14,023 bases of DNA, taken from contig QHPN01000069.1 of NCBI GenBank assembly GCA_003219115.1, forward strand, positions 1 to 14,023, written 5' to 3'. The position numbers and the translations under genes are program-made. Source of the stretch: Verrucomicrobiota bacterium. GTDB lineage: Bacteria; Verrucomicrobiota; Verrucomicrobiia; Chthoniobacterales; UBA10450. Under the pieces are notes generated by a model. That model was not told the origin of the DNA and ran no database searches. It was given only the letters and a program-made list of their open reading frames with translations. Below are positions 1 through 7,856 of this stretch, one piece after another; the first letter of the stretch is position 1, and every line of letters starts with the position of its first letter.

Positions 1-1
1 C

Positions 2-406
2 GGAGATAGCCGCACCTACTCGCTCCTGACGAATCGGTTTGCCGATCACACTTCACTCTACGTCCGAGTCGAAGATGAACATCGCAATACCGTCTATGCC
101 ACCTATTCGCTCGGACACGTGATCGCCTTTGACGAACCGCACGCCGAAATCGACCGCGAAAACAAACTCCATGTCCTGCATTGCTCGGCCCCGCGCGCCT
201 GGTCTTATGCGATCATCGGCTTGAACGGACAACTTCTCTCGCACTCGACCTTGCTCGAAACGAAATCGCGTCCCCATTTCAAGCGAACCGCTAGTGGCGA
301 GATCGCTGTCGTGGGCGGGATGACGGAAGCGGCCACCGCTCAGGCTGTCCGCAATGCCGTCCCGAAATTATCGACGCGCCCAAACGAGAAGCCGCGCGGC
401 GACTGA
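2..406 (+). CDS. Unrecognised protein, C-terminal part (5' end outside window)
   Basis: An open frame enters from the left edge and runs 134 codons to a TGA at 404-406. No start is required inside the window, because the frame is open from base 2; the GTG at 119 is internal. The visible part is a mostly hydrophilic, probably beta-rich chain (segments such as LYVRVEDEHRN and WSYAIIGLNGQLLSHS) with a basic, proline-containing tail ending KPRGD. I see no catalytic motif or membrane segment and do not recognise the family. The amidase gene starts 10 bases after the stop, so the two are probably one transcript and this protein may have an envelope-related role; that is inference from position only. 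Confidence 0.7.
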   Translation, partial: GDSRTYSLLTNRFADHTSLYVRVEDEHRNTVYATYSLGHVIAFDEPHAEIDRENKLHVLHCSAPRAWSYAIIGLNGQLLSHSTLLETKSRPHFKRTASGEIAVVGGMTEAATAQAVRNAVPKLSTRPNEKPRGD

Positions 407-415
407 GACATTGGC

Positions 416-1204
416 ATGATGACGGCATGTTTGACGCGATGCGTTGTTTGCTGTTTGGGGGCCATCGCGCTTGCCTCCATCGCGTCAGCCCAAACGCGTT
501 ATACTACGATTGTTATCGATCCCGGTCACGGTGGTTTCGATCGCGGAGGTATTCCAGGTCAACGCGTCCTGGAGAAAAATATGACCCTTGATGTTTCTTT
601 GAGATTAAAACCGATTCTGGAGAAAGCCGGCTACCGGGTGATCATGACGCGAAGCACAGACATATTCGTGCCGCTGGGCACACGGGTCGCCATTGCCAAT
701 TCCAATCCTAACGCCATTTTTGTCTGCATCCATTTCAACTCCGCTTCGCGCAGCGGAGCCAGCGGCATTGAGACATATTTTTATAGCACGGAAAGCGCCC
801 CCCTCGCCGCCAGCATTCATTCCGCCGTCGTTGGTGGCGCGCCCTCGGAAAATCGCGGCGTTCGCCGCCGCGGCTACTTCGTTCTGCGTAGAACAACGGT
901 CCCAGCTGTGCTAGTTGAATGCGGATTTCTCACTAATCCGAACGAAGCGCAGTACGCGCTGACCACTACTTACCGCCAAAAACTTGCCCAGGAAATTGCC
1001 AGAGGCATCGTAAATCGGCCGGTGCTGGCTGCTCGCACCGCCGTCACCAATCGATCATCGAACGTTGATGTTGGTTTGCAGCCTTTCCTCGATCAGCGTT
1101 TCGTCCGCGAATCAAAAGCCCAACATCATCGTCGTCACAAAACTTCGACGAAGAAAAAATCCTCCAGCAGCGAAAAAAAGGAAGTAAGCTCCGGGGAACA
1201 GTGA
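416..1204 (+). CDS. Secreted N-acetylmuramoyl-L-alanine amidase (Amidase_3)
   Basis: This is a zinc amidase that cleaves the amide bond between MurNAc and L-alanine in peptidoglycan; it is expected in the periplasm. The 262-residue product begins with a signal peptide (hydrophobic core about residues 9-24, likely cleavage after A-S-A25). The Amidase_3 fold follows: VIDPGHGG with zinc ligand H38, E53 in LEKN as second ligand, RSTD at 79-82, H106 in IHFNS as third ligand, and the catalytic glutamate E168 in ECGFLTN. All key residues are present, so it should be active. After the domain ends (about residue 200) comes a tail of some 60 residues, and its last 35 or so are very rich in Lys, Ser, His and Arg, which could bind the wall or nucleic acid non-specifically. 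Two ATGs occur in tandem at 416 and 419; no strong ribosome site precedes them, fitting coupling to the gene just upstream. The stop TGA overlaps the GTG start of nnr. No SH3, LysM or AMIN domain is visible, so AmiC-like targeting is not indicated. Confidence 0.93.
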   Translation: MMTACLTRCVVCCLGAIALASIASAQTRYTTIVIDPGHGGFDRGGIPGQRVLEKNMTLDVSLRLKPILEKAGYRVIMTRSTDIFVPLGTRVAIANSNPNAIFVCIHFNSASRSGASGIETYFYSTESAPLAASIHSAVVGGAPSENRGVRRRGYFVLRRTTVPAVLVECGFLTNPNEAQYALTTTYRQKLAQEIARGIVNRPVLAARTAVTNRSSNVDVGLQPFLDQRFVRESKAQHHRRHKTSTKKKSSSSEKKEVSSGEQ

Positions 1205-2682
1205 ATTCCCCGGTTGTCACCTCGCCGCAAATGCGCGACGCAGAAAATGCCGCGTTTGCCCGCGGAATACCGGCTGAGGCGCTGATGAATCAAGCTGGCG
1301 CCGGAATCGCACGGGCAGTACAACAATTCTTCTCGCGCCCCGGTTACTGCCTGGTCTTTTCCGGTAAGGGGAATAATGGCGGCGATGCGCTCGTTGCCGC
1401 GGCGCACCTAAAGCGCGCTGGTTGGCATATCGACGTCCATCTTTCCTTTCCGGAGTCAGAATGCAGTGAGCTATTACGCAAAAAGGTCACGGAATTCCGC
1501 GATACTCCCGCTTTAGCGGCGGCCGCGTCGGCCGCAAATGCGGATGGCACGCCCGCCCCAATCATCATCCTCGACGGCTTGCTTGGCCTCGGATCACGAC
1601 CACCATTGCGCGATCCGATTCTCGCGGCCTGTCGCGAGATCAATCGCTTGCGCCGGGAACAGAACGCTTACGTTTTCGCCGTTGATCAGCCCACCGGCCT
1701 CGATGGCGATTCCGGAAAAGCCGATTCCGATTGCGTCGTTGCCGATTTCACGGTCACCATCGCAGCAGCAAAGCGTGGTTTGGTCGCGGACGATGCGACC
1801 AATTTTGTTGGTCGCCTCGAAGTCGTTCCGCTTTCCGACCTCCCGATCGAGACAGCTGACGAAACCGTCGCCTGCGCCGCGACGCTCCGCGGTCTGTTAC
1901 CGCGCCGCCAGTTCGAAGCGCACAAAAATCAATTCGGACGTATTGGTATTGTTGCTGGTTCGCGTGGTTTTGCCGGAGCCGCGACCATGTGCGCCTGGGG
2001 GGCCTTGCGCGCGGGCGCCGGGTTGGTCGAAGTCTTCGTGCCGGAAAATATCTACGAGGTCGTCGCCGCCAGTGCGCCGTTTGAATCGATGGTTAAACCA
2101 GTCACGTCATATCGCGATTTGCTGGACGAAAAAATCGACGTCTGGGGAATCGGACCCGGGCTGGGAAAAGAAAACGCCAGGGAAATTATCGACCTGGTGC
2201 AGCGCACGAAGAACGCGATGGTCGTTGATGCCGATGCTCTCAATATCATCTCCACAGATGTGAGTATCCTAAAAAATTGTCGCGGCCCGCGTTTGCTTAC
2301 ACCGCATCCTGGCGAAATGAAACGCCTGGCTGGCGATCATAAGATCTCACGGAGCGAACTTGCCAAAAAATTCACCGCCGAATTCCCGGTCACGCTTTTG
2401 TTAAAAGGAAGTCGTACTGTCGTCGCCGAAAACGGCAAACGAATCAGCTACAACACCACCGGAAACCCCGGAATGGCGACCGGAGGAATGGGCGATGTCC
2501 TTACCGGTGTTTGCGCCGCCCTGATCGCACAAAACCTTTCCCCTTTTGACGCTGCCCGGGTCGGCGCCTGGGTCTGCGGTCTTGCGGCTGAAACCGCAAT
2601 ATTCAATAGCGGTGAAAGTGAACAATCTCTTTTACCGCGCGATGTCCTAACGCATCTGGGACGCGCTTTTCGCGAACTGTGA
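1201..2682 (+). CDS. nnr: Bifunctional NAD(P)H-hydrate epimerase / ADP-dependent dehydratase
   Basis: Nnr repairs NADHX and NADPHX, the hydrated forms of NAD(P)H. The N-terminal YjeF_N domain interconverts the R and S epimers and the C-terminal ribokinase-like domain dehydrates S-NAD(P)HX using ADP. The 493-residue length matches the fused bacterial form (E. coli Nnr is about 515). In the N-domain (about 1-225) I see SGKGNNGGDA at 54-63, the glycine-rich substrate loop, and AVDQPTGLDGDSG at 160-172. In the C-domain (about 240-493) I see FGRIGIVAGS, GIGPGLG, VVDADALNI, LTPHPGEM at 366-373, LLKGS at 400-404, and GNPGMATGGMGDVLTG at 421-436 with the likely catalytic Asp432. The loop reads NNGGDA where NNGGDG is usual. 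The start is GTG 1201, whose last two bases begin the amidase TGA (GTGA overlap), a translational-coupling arrangement. It lies next to an amidase, as nnr, tsaE and amiB lie together in E. coli, but no tsaE is seen here. Confidence 0.95.
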   Translation: MNSPVVTSPQMRDAENAAFARGIPAEALMNQAGAGIARAVQQFFSRPGYCLVFSGKGNNGGDALVAAAHLKRAGWHIDVHLSFPESECSELLRKKVTEFRDTPALAAAASAANADGTPAPIIILDGLLGLGSRPPLRDPILAACREINRLRREQNAYVFAVDQPTGLDGDSGKADSDCVVADFTVTIAAAKRGLVADDATNFVGRLEVVPLSDLPIETADETVACAATLRGLLPRRQFEAHKNQFGRIGIVAGSRGFAGAATMCAWGALRAGAGLVEVFVPENIYEVVAASAPFESMVKPVTSYRDLLDEKIDVWGIGPGLGKENAREIIDLVQRTKNAMVVDADALNIISTDVSILKNCRGPRLLTPHPGEMKRLAGDHKISRSELAKKFTAEFPVTLLLKGSRTVVAENGKRISYNTTGNPGMATGGMGDVLTGVCAALIAQNLSPFDAARVGAWVCGLAAETAIFNSGESEQSLLPRDVLTHLGRAFREL

Positions 2683-2752
2683 TCTCATTGGCACAAGCGG
2701 CCAGAAAGTAATCCGCTAAACACGCGAAACTACGCCAGGAAAAAAAGAGGTT

Positions 2753-3166
2753 CTATTTCGGCAGGACAAGCTTAAGGGCGCGATTACCTAAACCCCGACA
2801 CGATTCGAAATCACGTCGGTCGGTGGTCACCAACAACGCTCGGGGCGAGAGTTCAGCCAGGGATACGAGCGAGGCGTCGGCTGCATCCATTGCCGGGTAT
2901 TTGAGCATCACCCGTTGAGTGTCCGAAAGATAATCGGGCCAGGGCCGCGCCAACACGAGAGCGCGCTTTCTTACCAGATCGAGAAGGGCATGCACCGGCT
3001 GCGTATTTCCCCCCAAATGCCAGCAGGCTTCACCGAGCACGATCTCGGTCGTATGAAGCGGGCCACGTCGCGCGGAGAGAACTGCCACGCTCCACTCGTG
3101 CCATTGATCAGCCTTATTGAGCCACCCGATCAGCGGACCGGCATCAACGATGGTTTTTATTTCCAT
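2753..3166 (-). CDS. PIN-domain toxin (VapC-type ribonuclease)
   Basis: This is a probable toxin of a type II toxin-antitoxin pair: a PIN-fold, Mg-dependent endoribonuclease of 137 residues, the usual VapC size. The acidic residues expected of the active site are visible: D8 in TIVDAGPLIGWL, E46 in LGEACW, D97 in DAADASL (D94 nearby), and D116 in VTTDRRDF. The ATG at 3166-3164 was chosen because the PIN fold begins right after it and a purine-rich GGGAAGG lies a few bases upstream; the frame is open further (to 3241) but that stretch lies within the antitoxin gene in another frame. The first 23 bases overlap the end of the antitoxin gene, so toxin translation probably depends on antitoxin translation. 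Substrate (tRNA, rRNA or other) cannot be told from sequence. The subfamily is uncertain, so no symbol is given. Confidence 0.88.
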   Translation of the reverse strand: MEIKTIVDAGPLIGWLNKADQWHEWSVAVLSARRGPLHTTEIVLGEACWHLGGNTQPVHALLDLVRKRALVLARPWPDYLSDTQRVMLKYPAMDAADASLVSLAELSPRALLVTTDRRDFESCRGLGNRALKLVLPK

Positions 3167-3371
3167 AACCTTCCCGGCTGGAAAGATTGCGGGCGCCTTT
3201 AAACATACCGCGATACGGGCTGGCCAACCGTGCGAAATCAATTTCTCGTTCCTCTATTTCCCGCGTCAGGGCGCGCCGGGCTAGATCAGAGAAACTCTCT
3301 TTGCCTGCCCTAATTGTCCGCCGAATTTTGGCGTTGAGACCGTCGGGGATTTTTACCGTAACTGTCTTCAC
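3144..3371 (-). CDS. Ribbon-helix-helix antitoxin (VapB-like partner)
   Basis: This small basic protein (75 residues from the GTG at 3371) is followed, with a 23-base overlap, by the PIN toxin. The N-terminus MKTVTVKIPDGLNAKIRR followed by ESFSDLARRALTREI has the short beta-strand plus two helices expected of a ribbon-helix-helix (MetJ/Arc/CopG-type) DNA-binding domain. The C-terminal half (EREIDFARLASPYRGMFKG) would be the part that blocks the toxin. The frame stays open to a TTG at 3410, but that TTG is part of a near-perfect -35 box overlapping the upstream stop codon, so GTG 3371 is the better start. No Shine-Dalgarno precedes it, and the predicted transcript begins only about four bases upstream, so the message may be nearly leaderless. 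By analogy with the family, the antitoxin or TA complex should repress its own promoter. Confidence 0.75.
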   Translation of the reverse strand: MKTVTVKIPDGLNAKIRRTIRAGKESFSDLARRALTREIEEREIDFARLASPYRGMFKGARNLSSREGYGNKNHR

Positions 3372-3372
3372 C

Positions 3373-3391
3373 GTAATACACAATGTAATAC
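3373..3391 (-). promoter_or_regulatory. Direct repeat over the -10 region, candidate TA operator
   Basis: The heptamer GTATTAC (minus strand) occurs twice, at 3391-3385 and 3379-3373, a period of 12 bases, bracketing the -10 box. Ribbon-helix-helix dimers commonly bind paired short sites of this size, so this is a plausible site for autorepression. Only the repeat itself is observed; binding is inferred. Confidence 0.4.
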
Positions 3392-3410
3392 CAGAAATGC
3401 TCTCTGTCAA
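3382..3410 (-). promoter_or_regulatory. Predicted sigma70-type promoter of the toxin-antitoxin pair
   Basis: Reading the minus strand, a perfect TTGACA (3410-3405) is followed after exactly 17 bases by TACATT (3387-3382, 4 of 6 matches to TATAAT). Transcription would start near 3375, a few bases before the GTG start at 3371. The -35 box overlaps the TGA stop (3409-3407) of the upstream TPR gene, so the TA pair has its own promoter but can also receive read-through. Confidence 0.6.
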
Positions 3411-5455
3411 TCCGCCAGCGTCGAGCTGAGTGCTTTATCCTGACAGAGCTTTTGGAACGCGGGATCGCTGCGCAATGGGTCCCAAATGGGATCGCGCCGT
3501 AGCACCGCAGGCGTAATCGGATTTCCGTAGATCCAGCCGGAATAAGGAATGCGCGCGAGATGCGAAAGTGAGTCGATCGCGCGGCTCTTCTCTCCCAAAA
3601 TTGTCGCCACTACCGCTACGTTCTCGTCGGCAAAAGGTCCGATTGCCGCGTCGCTTAATGAAGACGTGATCGTCTTCACGCGCTCGACTTCCTTCCAAGC
3701 AGCAGCCTTATCACCGACGATCGCATAGGTCTGAGATAACATGACTGCGAGCCAATCATTGTCTGGTTGTTCGCGTGTCAATTGCACCAGCCTATCGCGA
3801 GTCTGCGCGGCCGTAGCCTGTGCCGCAGCGCTATCCCCGGCGACATGTTGCGCGAAGGCCAGGAAGTAATCAAAGACTGCCTCTTCAACTTCCGAACCGA
3901 ATTGAAACTGAGCGACCCGCGTTTTTAACAGCTGCACCGCTTCATCATTTTTTCGCTCGAGTCTCAGTTGGGTGACTTTTGCCCCAACTGCCTCATACGA
4001 CGGAGTCATTGCCGTGACGTCTGACAAATATCTATCGGCTTCCGTCAATTTATCCTGCGCCTGGTACATCGCCGCTTTTGCTGCTTTGAGGTCGAGGTCA
4101 TCGGGGCGGATCTGCAAAGCCCGATCAAGGACCGAAAGCGCCGTCTCGAACTGGCGTTGGTCGCCGTAATTGAATGCGACACGCAGCAACAACTCGGGAT
4201 TCCGCGGATCGAGGGCGAGCGCCTTTTCAGAATAGCCAGTCACTTTATCCCATTGTTCCTCCCGCCGGGCGATGGTCGCCAGCGAAGCTGGGACCTCGCT
4301 GTTCCCAGGCAAGAGTTTGGCGACGCGGAGGAATGTCTCGCGTGCGTGCTCGTAATCGCGCAGCTCGTCATTTTCGTAGTAGGCCAGGGCCAGCAGCGTC
4401 TCCGCCGCGTCCGGCTGAAGCGCTTGCGCGCGTTCCAAGGCGCCTTTGGCGTTGCCGGTGCGATCGCCAAACGAGCTATATAACACTGAATACATTCGCG
4501 ACAGGCGAGCCCAGGCGAGCGCAAAATTTGGGTCGAGCTGGACCGCTCGTTTGTAAAAACTGATGGCCTTCTGTAACGGATAAACGGACAGCAAACTTTC
4601 GCTTTCCACCGCCAATCCGCGCAGATAAGCATCATAAGCGTCGGGGTTGTCGGTTGGTTGAATGGCGAACGCCTGCTCCTCGCGGCCGCTTAACTTTGCT
4701 TGCAACGACTGGGCGATGGATTTGGCGACATCACTTTCGACCCCAAAAATATCGGTCAGTTTGCGGTCGTATGTTTCAGCCCAAATATGCGAGTCGCGGT
4801 CAGCCTTTATTAACTGCACATTCACTCGGACTTGCTCACCCACCTTTTGCACACTGCCTTCCAAAACGTGCGCTACGCCCAGTTCTTTCGCGATTTGTGA
4901 CAGATTCCCAGGTTTACTCTGATATTGTTGCGTCGACGTCCGGGAAATGACTTTGAGATCGGTAATTTTTGCCAACCGCGTCATGATCTCCTCTTGAATA
5001 CCTGTCGCAAAGTAGGCGTTCGCCTTGTCCTCGCTCAGGTTTTCGAACGGCAGCACCGCAATCGATTTCTCGAGCGATTCGGGACGCTGCGATCCGACTC
5101 CAAGCGATGCCGTGTAGCGCCCGAGAAAGAACAAGCTCAGCGAGATCGCTCCCGCTATGATGACAACGTAAATCCAAGCGCGACTTCCGGATGAACGGCG
5201 CGGCATTTCCTCTGCGAAGTCCGTCCGCTTGAGTCCTTCCGGTGTTAGTTCGAATGCCCAGGCCAGAATCAACGCGATTGGGAATCCAATGATGATAATT
5301 AGCACGATCAGCCGGATACCCCAGCTTGGTATTTCAAAAAACGGAAAGACCTGCGTCGCGACCTGGACCAACAACCAGCCGACGACAGCGTAGGCGGCCG
5401 CAACTTTGTAAACGTTGCGCCGCTTCAGTTCGGCGAAAAAACTCGTCAAATTCAC
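3407..5455 (-). CDS. Three-TM TolB-like/TPR membrane protein
   Basis: This is a 682-residue membrane protein. After a basic start (FFAELKRRNVYKV) come two transmembrane segments at about 17-38 and 47-68, a loop ELTPEGLKR with further basic residues, and a third segment at about 93-112. Next is a TolB-like N-terminal domain (COG5616 type) from about 130 to 265, with hallmarks IAVLPFENLS, FATGIQEEIMTRLAKI, LKVISRTS, VLEGSVQK and HIWAETYDR. The rest (about 270-682) is TPR-like helical repeats, e.g. RAVQLDPNFALAWARL and EKALALDPRNPELL, ending DPIWDPLRSDPAFQKL. The positive-inside rule puts the TolB/TPR part in the periplasm. Its core is clearly paralogous to that of the next gene upstream, but it lacks the cyclase domain. 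The start is GTG 5455, overlapping the stop of that gene (GTGA), so the two are likely co-translated. Function is unknown; a signalling or scaffold role is inference. Confidence 0.85.
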   Translation of the reverse strand: MNLTSFFAELKRRNVYKVAAAYAVVGWLLVQVATQVFPFFEIPSWGIRLIVLIIIIGFPIALILAWAFELTPEGLKRTDFAEEMPRRSSGSRAWIYVVIIAGAISLSLFFLGRYTASLGVGSQRPESLEKSIAVLPFENLSEDKANAYFATGIQEEIMTRLAKITDLKVISRTSTQQYQSKPGNLSQIAKELGVAHVLEGSVQKVGEQVRVNVQLIKADRDSHIWAETYDRKLTDIFGVESDVAKSIAQSLQAKLSGREEQAFAIQPTDNPDAYDAYLRGLAVESESLLSVYPLQKAISFYKRAVQLDPNFALAWARLSRMYSVLYSSFGDRTGNAKGALERAQALQPDAAETLLALAYYENDELRDYEHARETFLRVAKLLPGNSEVPASLATIARREEQWDKVTGYSEKALALDPRNPELLLRVAFNYGDQRQFETALSVLDRALQIRPDDLDLKAAKAAMYQAQDKLTEADRYLSDVTAMTPSYEAVGAKVTQLRLERKNDEAVQLLKTRVAQFQFGSEVEEAVFDYFLAFAQHVAGDSAAAQATAAQTRDRLVQLTREQPDNDWLAVMLSQTYAIVGDKAAAWKEVERVKTITSSLSDAAIGPFADENVAVVATILGEKSRAIDSLSHLARIPYSGWIYGNPITPAVLRRDPIWDPLRSDPAFQKLCQDKALSSTLAD

Positions 5456-7848
5456 GGCTGCGCGCTAAGGAGTTTTAAGAATCGCGGATCATTGCGCAAC
5501 CCATCCCATTCCCAGCGATGCTTCAGGTCATTCACGGTGATACTGTAATTCACGCTGTCGACTGCTCCCGGCGTCTTCAGCAATCGTTCGATTAATGGAA
5601 TAGCCAGTTCCTTTTCCCCCACCCGCGCGTAAATCAGCGCGAGATTGCAATTCATAATCGCGCCGTCGTAGGCGTCCTTTGATTCCGGTTTCAATTCCAC
5701 CGCGCGACGCCCCTCTCGAATTGCGTCATCGTGTTTGCCCATGAATGCGTAGAGCATCCCCAGAGTAGCATGGCGGTCCGCGGCGTCGGGCGCTTCCTGC
5801 ACTTGTTTTTCGAGTTCGGGCCGAGCAGCCGCGAAATCTTTCTCCGCCGCGGGACGATCATTCCGCGCAACCGCCGTGATTCCGGCAAGAAACGATTTCG
5901 GCGTTAGTGCACTGTTGAAGTACGAAATTTCGGTTAAAGAGGATTTCTCCAATACCTCCGCGGCACGGGCGAAATCGCGTTCCAGCATGGCTGCCTCCCA
6001 CCATGAGCCTGTCACGGCGCCATCGGGGTCGACTCCGGCCGGGATTTGCGCCAGCAGATTTTTCAGCGTCGCGGTTTCTCCTTTCCGCATGAATTCGACA
6101 TACCCAGACTGAATTTTTGCAACAATGGAATCAGGTGCCAGGGCGCGCAGTCGCGCTGCAACCACCGCCGCCTCGTCCCAGCGTCGCATCGAAGTATAGG
6201 TAAACAGGAGATTGCGAACGATGTTCGGATTCTGCGGATCGAGTTTCTGAACTCTTTCGAACGCCTCGAGCGATTCCGGCCAGCGCCCCTGTCGCCGGCG
6301 AATCGCCGCCACCAGCAGTCCGATATAGCCATCGTTCGGAAGTAATTCCTGAGCAGTAGCAAATTCGGACAGCGCCCGCTCATAGTCGCTATCGATCCAG
6401 TAATAGCATTCTCCGAGAGCGATGTGACCTTCGCCCAGGTTCGGCTGCAACCGCAATGCGATCTCGGCCTCGGCCCGCGCCTTCGCTTTCCGAGAATCAG
6501 TCGGTTCGTAAAAATGAAAAATTCGTGCGCAGGTGGAACCGAGTCGAGCGTGGGCAAGAGCAAAGTTCGGATCGAGCTTTACCGCTTCCGAATACAAGTC
6601 TTCCGCGCGGTTGAAGTCCTGGAGCAAGGTGTCAGGGCCTTCCTCGATCGGAACGGCACGCAGATACATCGTCCAGGCGTCCGCGTTCTCGGTTGGCTTG
6701 CGTTCAATCCGCGCTTTTTCATCCGGCGTTAACGACGCGCGCAACGCGTCTGCGATTTCCGCCGCCAGCTCACCCTCAAGCCCGAGCGCATCACTCAAAT
6801 TGCGATCGTAACGATTCGCCCAAACGTGGTGGTCACTTCGCGCGTCGATCAATTGCGCATTTACCACCACCCGATCCTTGTCTCGACGCACGCTTCCCTC
6901 AAGAATGTTCGCCACCCCAAGCGTCTCCGCGATCGCACGAATATTCCGCTCTCCGGTATCGCGATATTTCATCACGCTGGTGCGACTGATCACACGCAAG
7001 GCTTTGATTCTTGCCAGGTTCGTCAGCAGATCGTCCTGAATGCCCTCGGCGAAAAAGGCGTTCTCAGCTTCTTTGCTGAGGTTCTCGAATGGAAGAACCG
7101 CGATGCCGTTCGCATCCATTGCCGCTTGAACCGGGTGCAGGCCAAATCGATCGCGCAGCAGAAAAAGCGCGAGCCCAACGATCGCGATCGCAACTAACGA
7201 GCCGAAGACAATCCCGTTCCGTAACTTCGTTCGCCCTCGTCGCGCCAGAATCGCGCGCGCCTCACGCTCGCGTTGAATTTTCGCCGGCACCTCCGCATTT
7301 CCAAGGCTGTCCGTGGCGAGATTCACCAGACGAATCCCAACTCCATGCTTGACCATCACCTCACCAAGTTCATGCAAGTGTGGACGCCAGCGCTCGTGAT
7401 GTTCCAAATCTTCCGCCACACGTTTGCTCAACAAAATGTGACCAGCGTCGCCGCAATCCATCACTCGCTGCGCGATGTTGATGCCTGCGCCGGCGATATT
7501 GGCGCGCTCGTTCACGTCGGTGACTTCGTTCACCGGGCCACTGTGAATTCCCATCCGCAGCTGAAAACGCGGACGGCTCTTCAACGCCTCCGCGATTTCC
7601 AGTGCACATTGGGCCGGAGCTTCCGGACTGTTGCGAAAAATCAGCGCAATACCGTCACCGGTCGGTAGTCGCAACAGCGCGCCCGCCGCATCCGCGGCCC
7701 GAAACTGTTCAGTGTTCCGGACAATCTCATTCAACTCGCGCAAAACTTCGCTCTGCTCGTTGTGCAGCAGCTTCGAGTAACCGACGATGTCGATGAATAA
7801 GACATGCGCGATCTCCAGCTTGAGATCCCGGCTCGTTTCCCCACTCAT
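5452..7848 (-). CDS. Class III adenylate/guanylate cyclase-like, TM, TolB-like, TPR protein
   Basis: The product is 798 residues from ATG 7848. Residues about 10-180 form a class III nucleotidyl cyclase homology domain with metal-binding D20 (LFIDIVGYSKL) and D65 (LPTGDGIALIF), the RMGIHSGPV strand, and the transition-state pair N124 and R128 in GINIAQRVM. The positions that usually carry the substrate-choosing Lys and Asp appear to be L61 and N117, so the nucleotide substrate, or activity at all, is uncertain. One transmembrane helix follows (about 213-231), then a TolB-like domain (about 248-388: IAVLPFENLS, FAEGIQDDLLTNLARI, LRVISRTS, ILEGSVRRDKD, HVWANRYDR), then TPR repeats to the end (e.g. 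DYERALSEFATAQELLPND). The cyclase should face the cytoplasm and the TPR part the periplasm. The frame extends upstream to a TTG at 7887, but that stretch is made of an ACGAAA/ACACAAAA simple repeat, so ATG 7848 is preferred. It is probably the first gene of the minus-strand operon. Confidence 0.87.
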   Translation of the reverse strand: MSGETSRDLKLEIAHVLFIDIVGYSKLLHNEQSEVLRELNEIVRNTEQFRAADAAGALLRLPTGDGIALIFRNSPEAPAQCALEIAEALKSRPRFQLRMGIHSGPVNEVTDVNERANIAGAGINIAQRVMDCGDAGHILLSKRVAEDLEHHERWRPHLHELGEVMVKHGVGIRLVNLATDSLGNAEVPAKIQREREARAILARRGRTKLRNGIVFGSLVAIAIVGLALFLLRDRFGLHPVQAAMDANGIAVLPFENLSKEAENAFFAEGIQDDLLTNLARIKALRVISRTSVMKYRDTGERNIRAIAETLGVANILEGSVRRDKDRVVVNAQLIDARSDHHVWANRYDRNLSDALGLEGELAAEIADALRASLTPDEKARIERKPTENADAWTMYLRAVPIEEGPDTLLQDFNRAEDLYSEAVKLDPNFALAHARLGSTCARIFHFYEPTDSRKAKARAEAEIALRLQPNLGEGHIALGECYYWIDSDYERALSEFATAQELLPNDGYIGLLVAAIRRRQGRWPESLEAFERVQKLDPQNPNIVRNLLFTYTSMRRWDEAAVVAARLRALAPDSIVAKIQSGYVEFMRKGETATLKNLLAQIPAGVDPDGAVTGSWWEAAMLERDFARAAEVLEKSSLTEISYFNSALTPKSFLAGITAVARNDRPAAEKDFAAARPELEKQVQEAPDAADRHATLGMLYAFMGKHDDAIREGRRAVELKPESKDAYDGAIMNCNLALIYARVGEKELAIPLIERLLKTPGAVDSVNYSITVNDLKHRWEWDGLRNDPRFLKLLSAQP

Positions 7849-7856
7849 TTTGCAGC

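Noticed and set aside
1538..2263. A 241-codon open frame on the plus strand overlapping nnr
   Set aside because: It lies entirely inside the well-supported nnr gene in another frame; its translation is rich in Ser, Arg and Pro with no recognisable domain, as expected of a GC-rich shadow frame.
2683..2752. Terminator between the convergent nnr and toxin genes
   Set aside because: Only a weak five-base inverted repeat (AGCGG/CCGCT) and a T-run without a GC hairpin are present; not enough for a call.
3167..3241. N-terminal extension of the PIN toxin
   Set aside because: The PIN fold begins at the ATG at 3166, which has a purine-rich ribosome site; the extension lies within the antitoxin gene and has no family match by eye.
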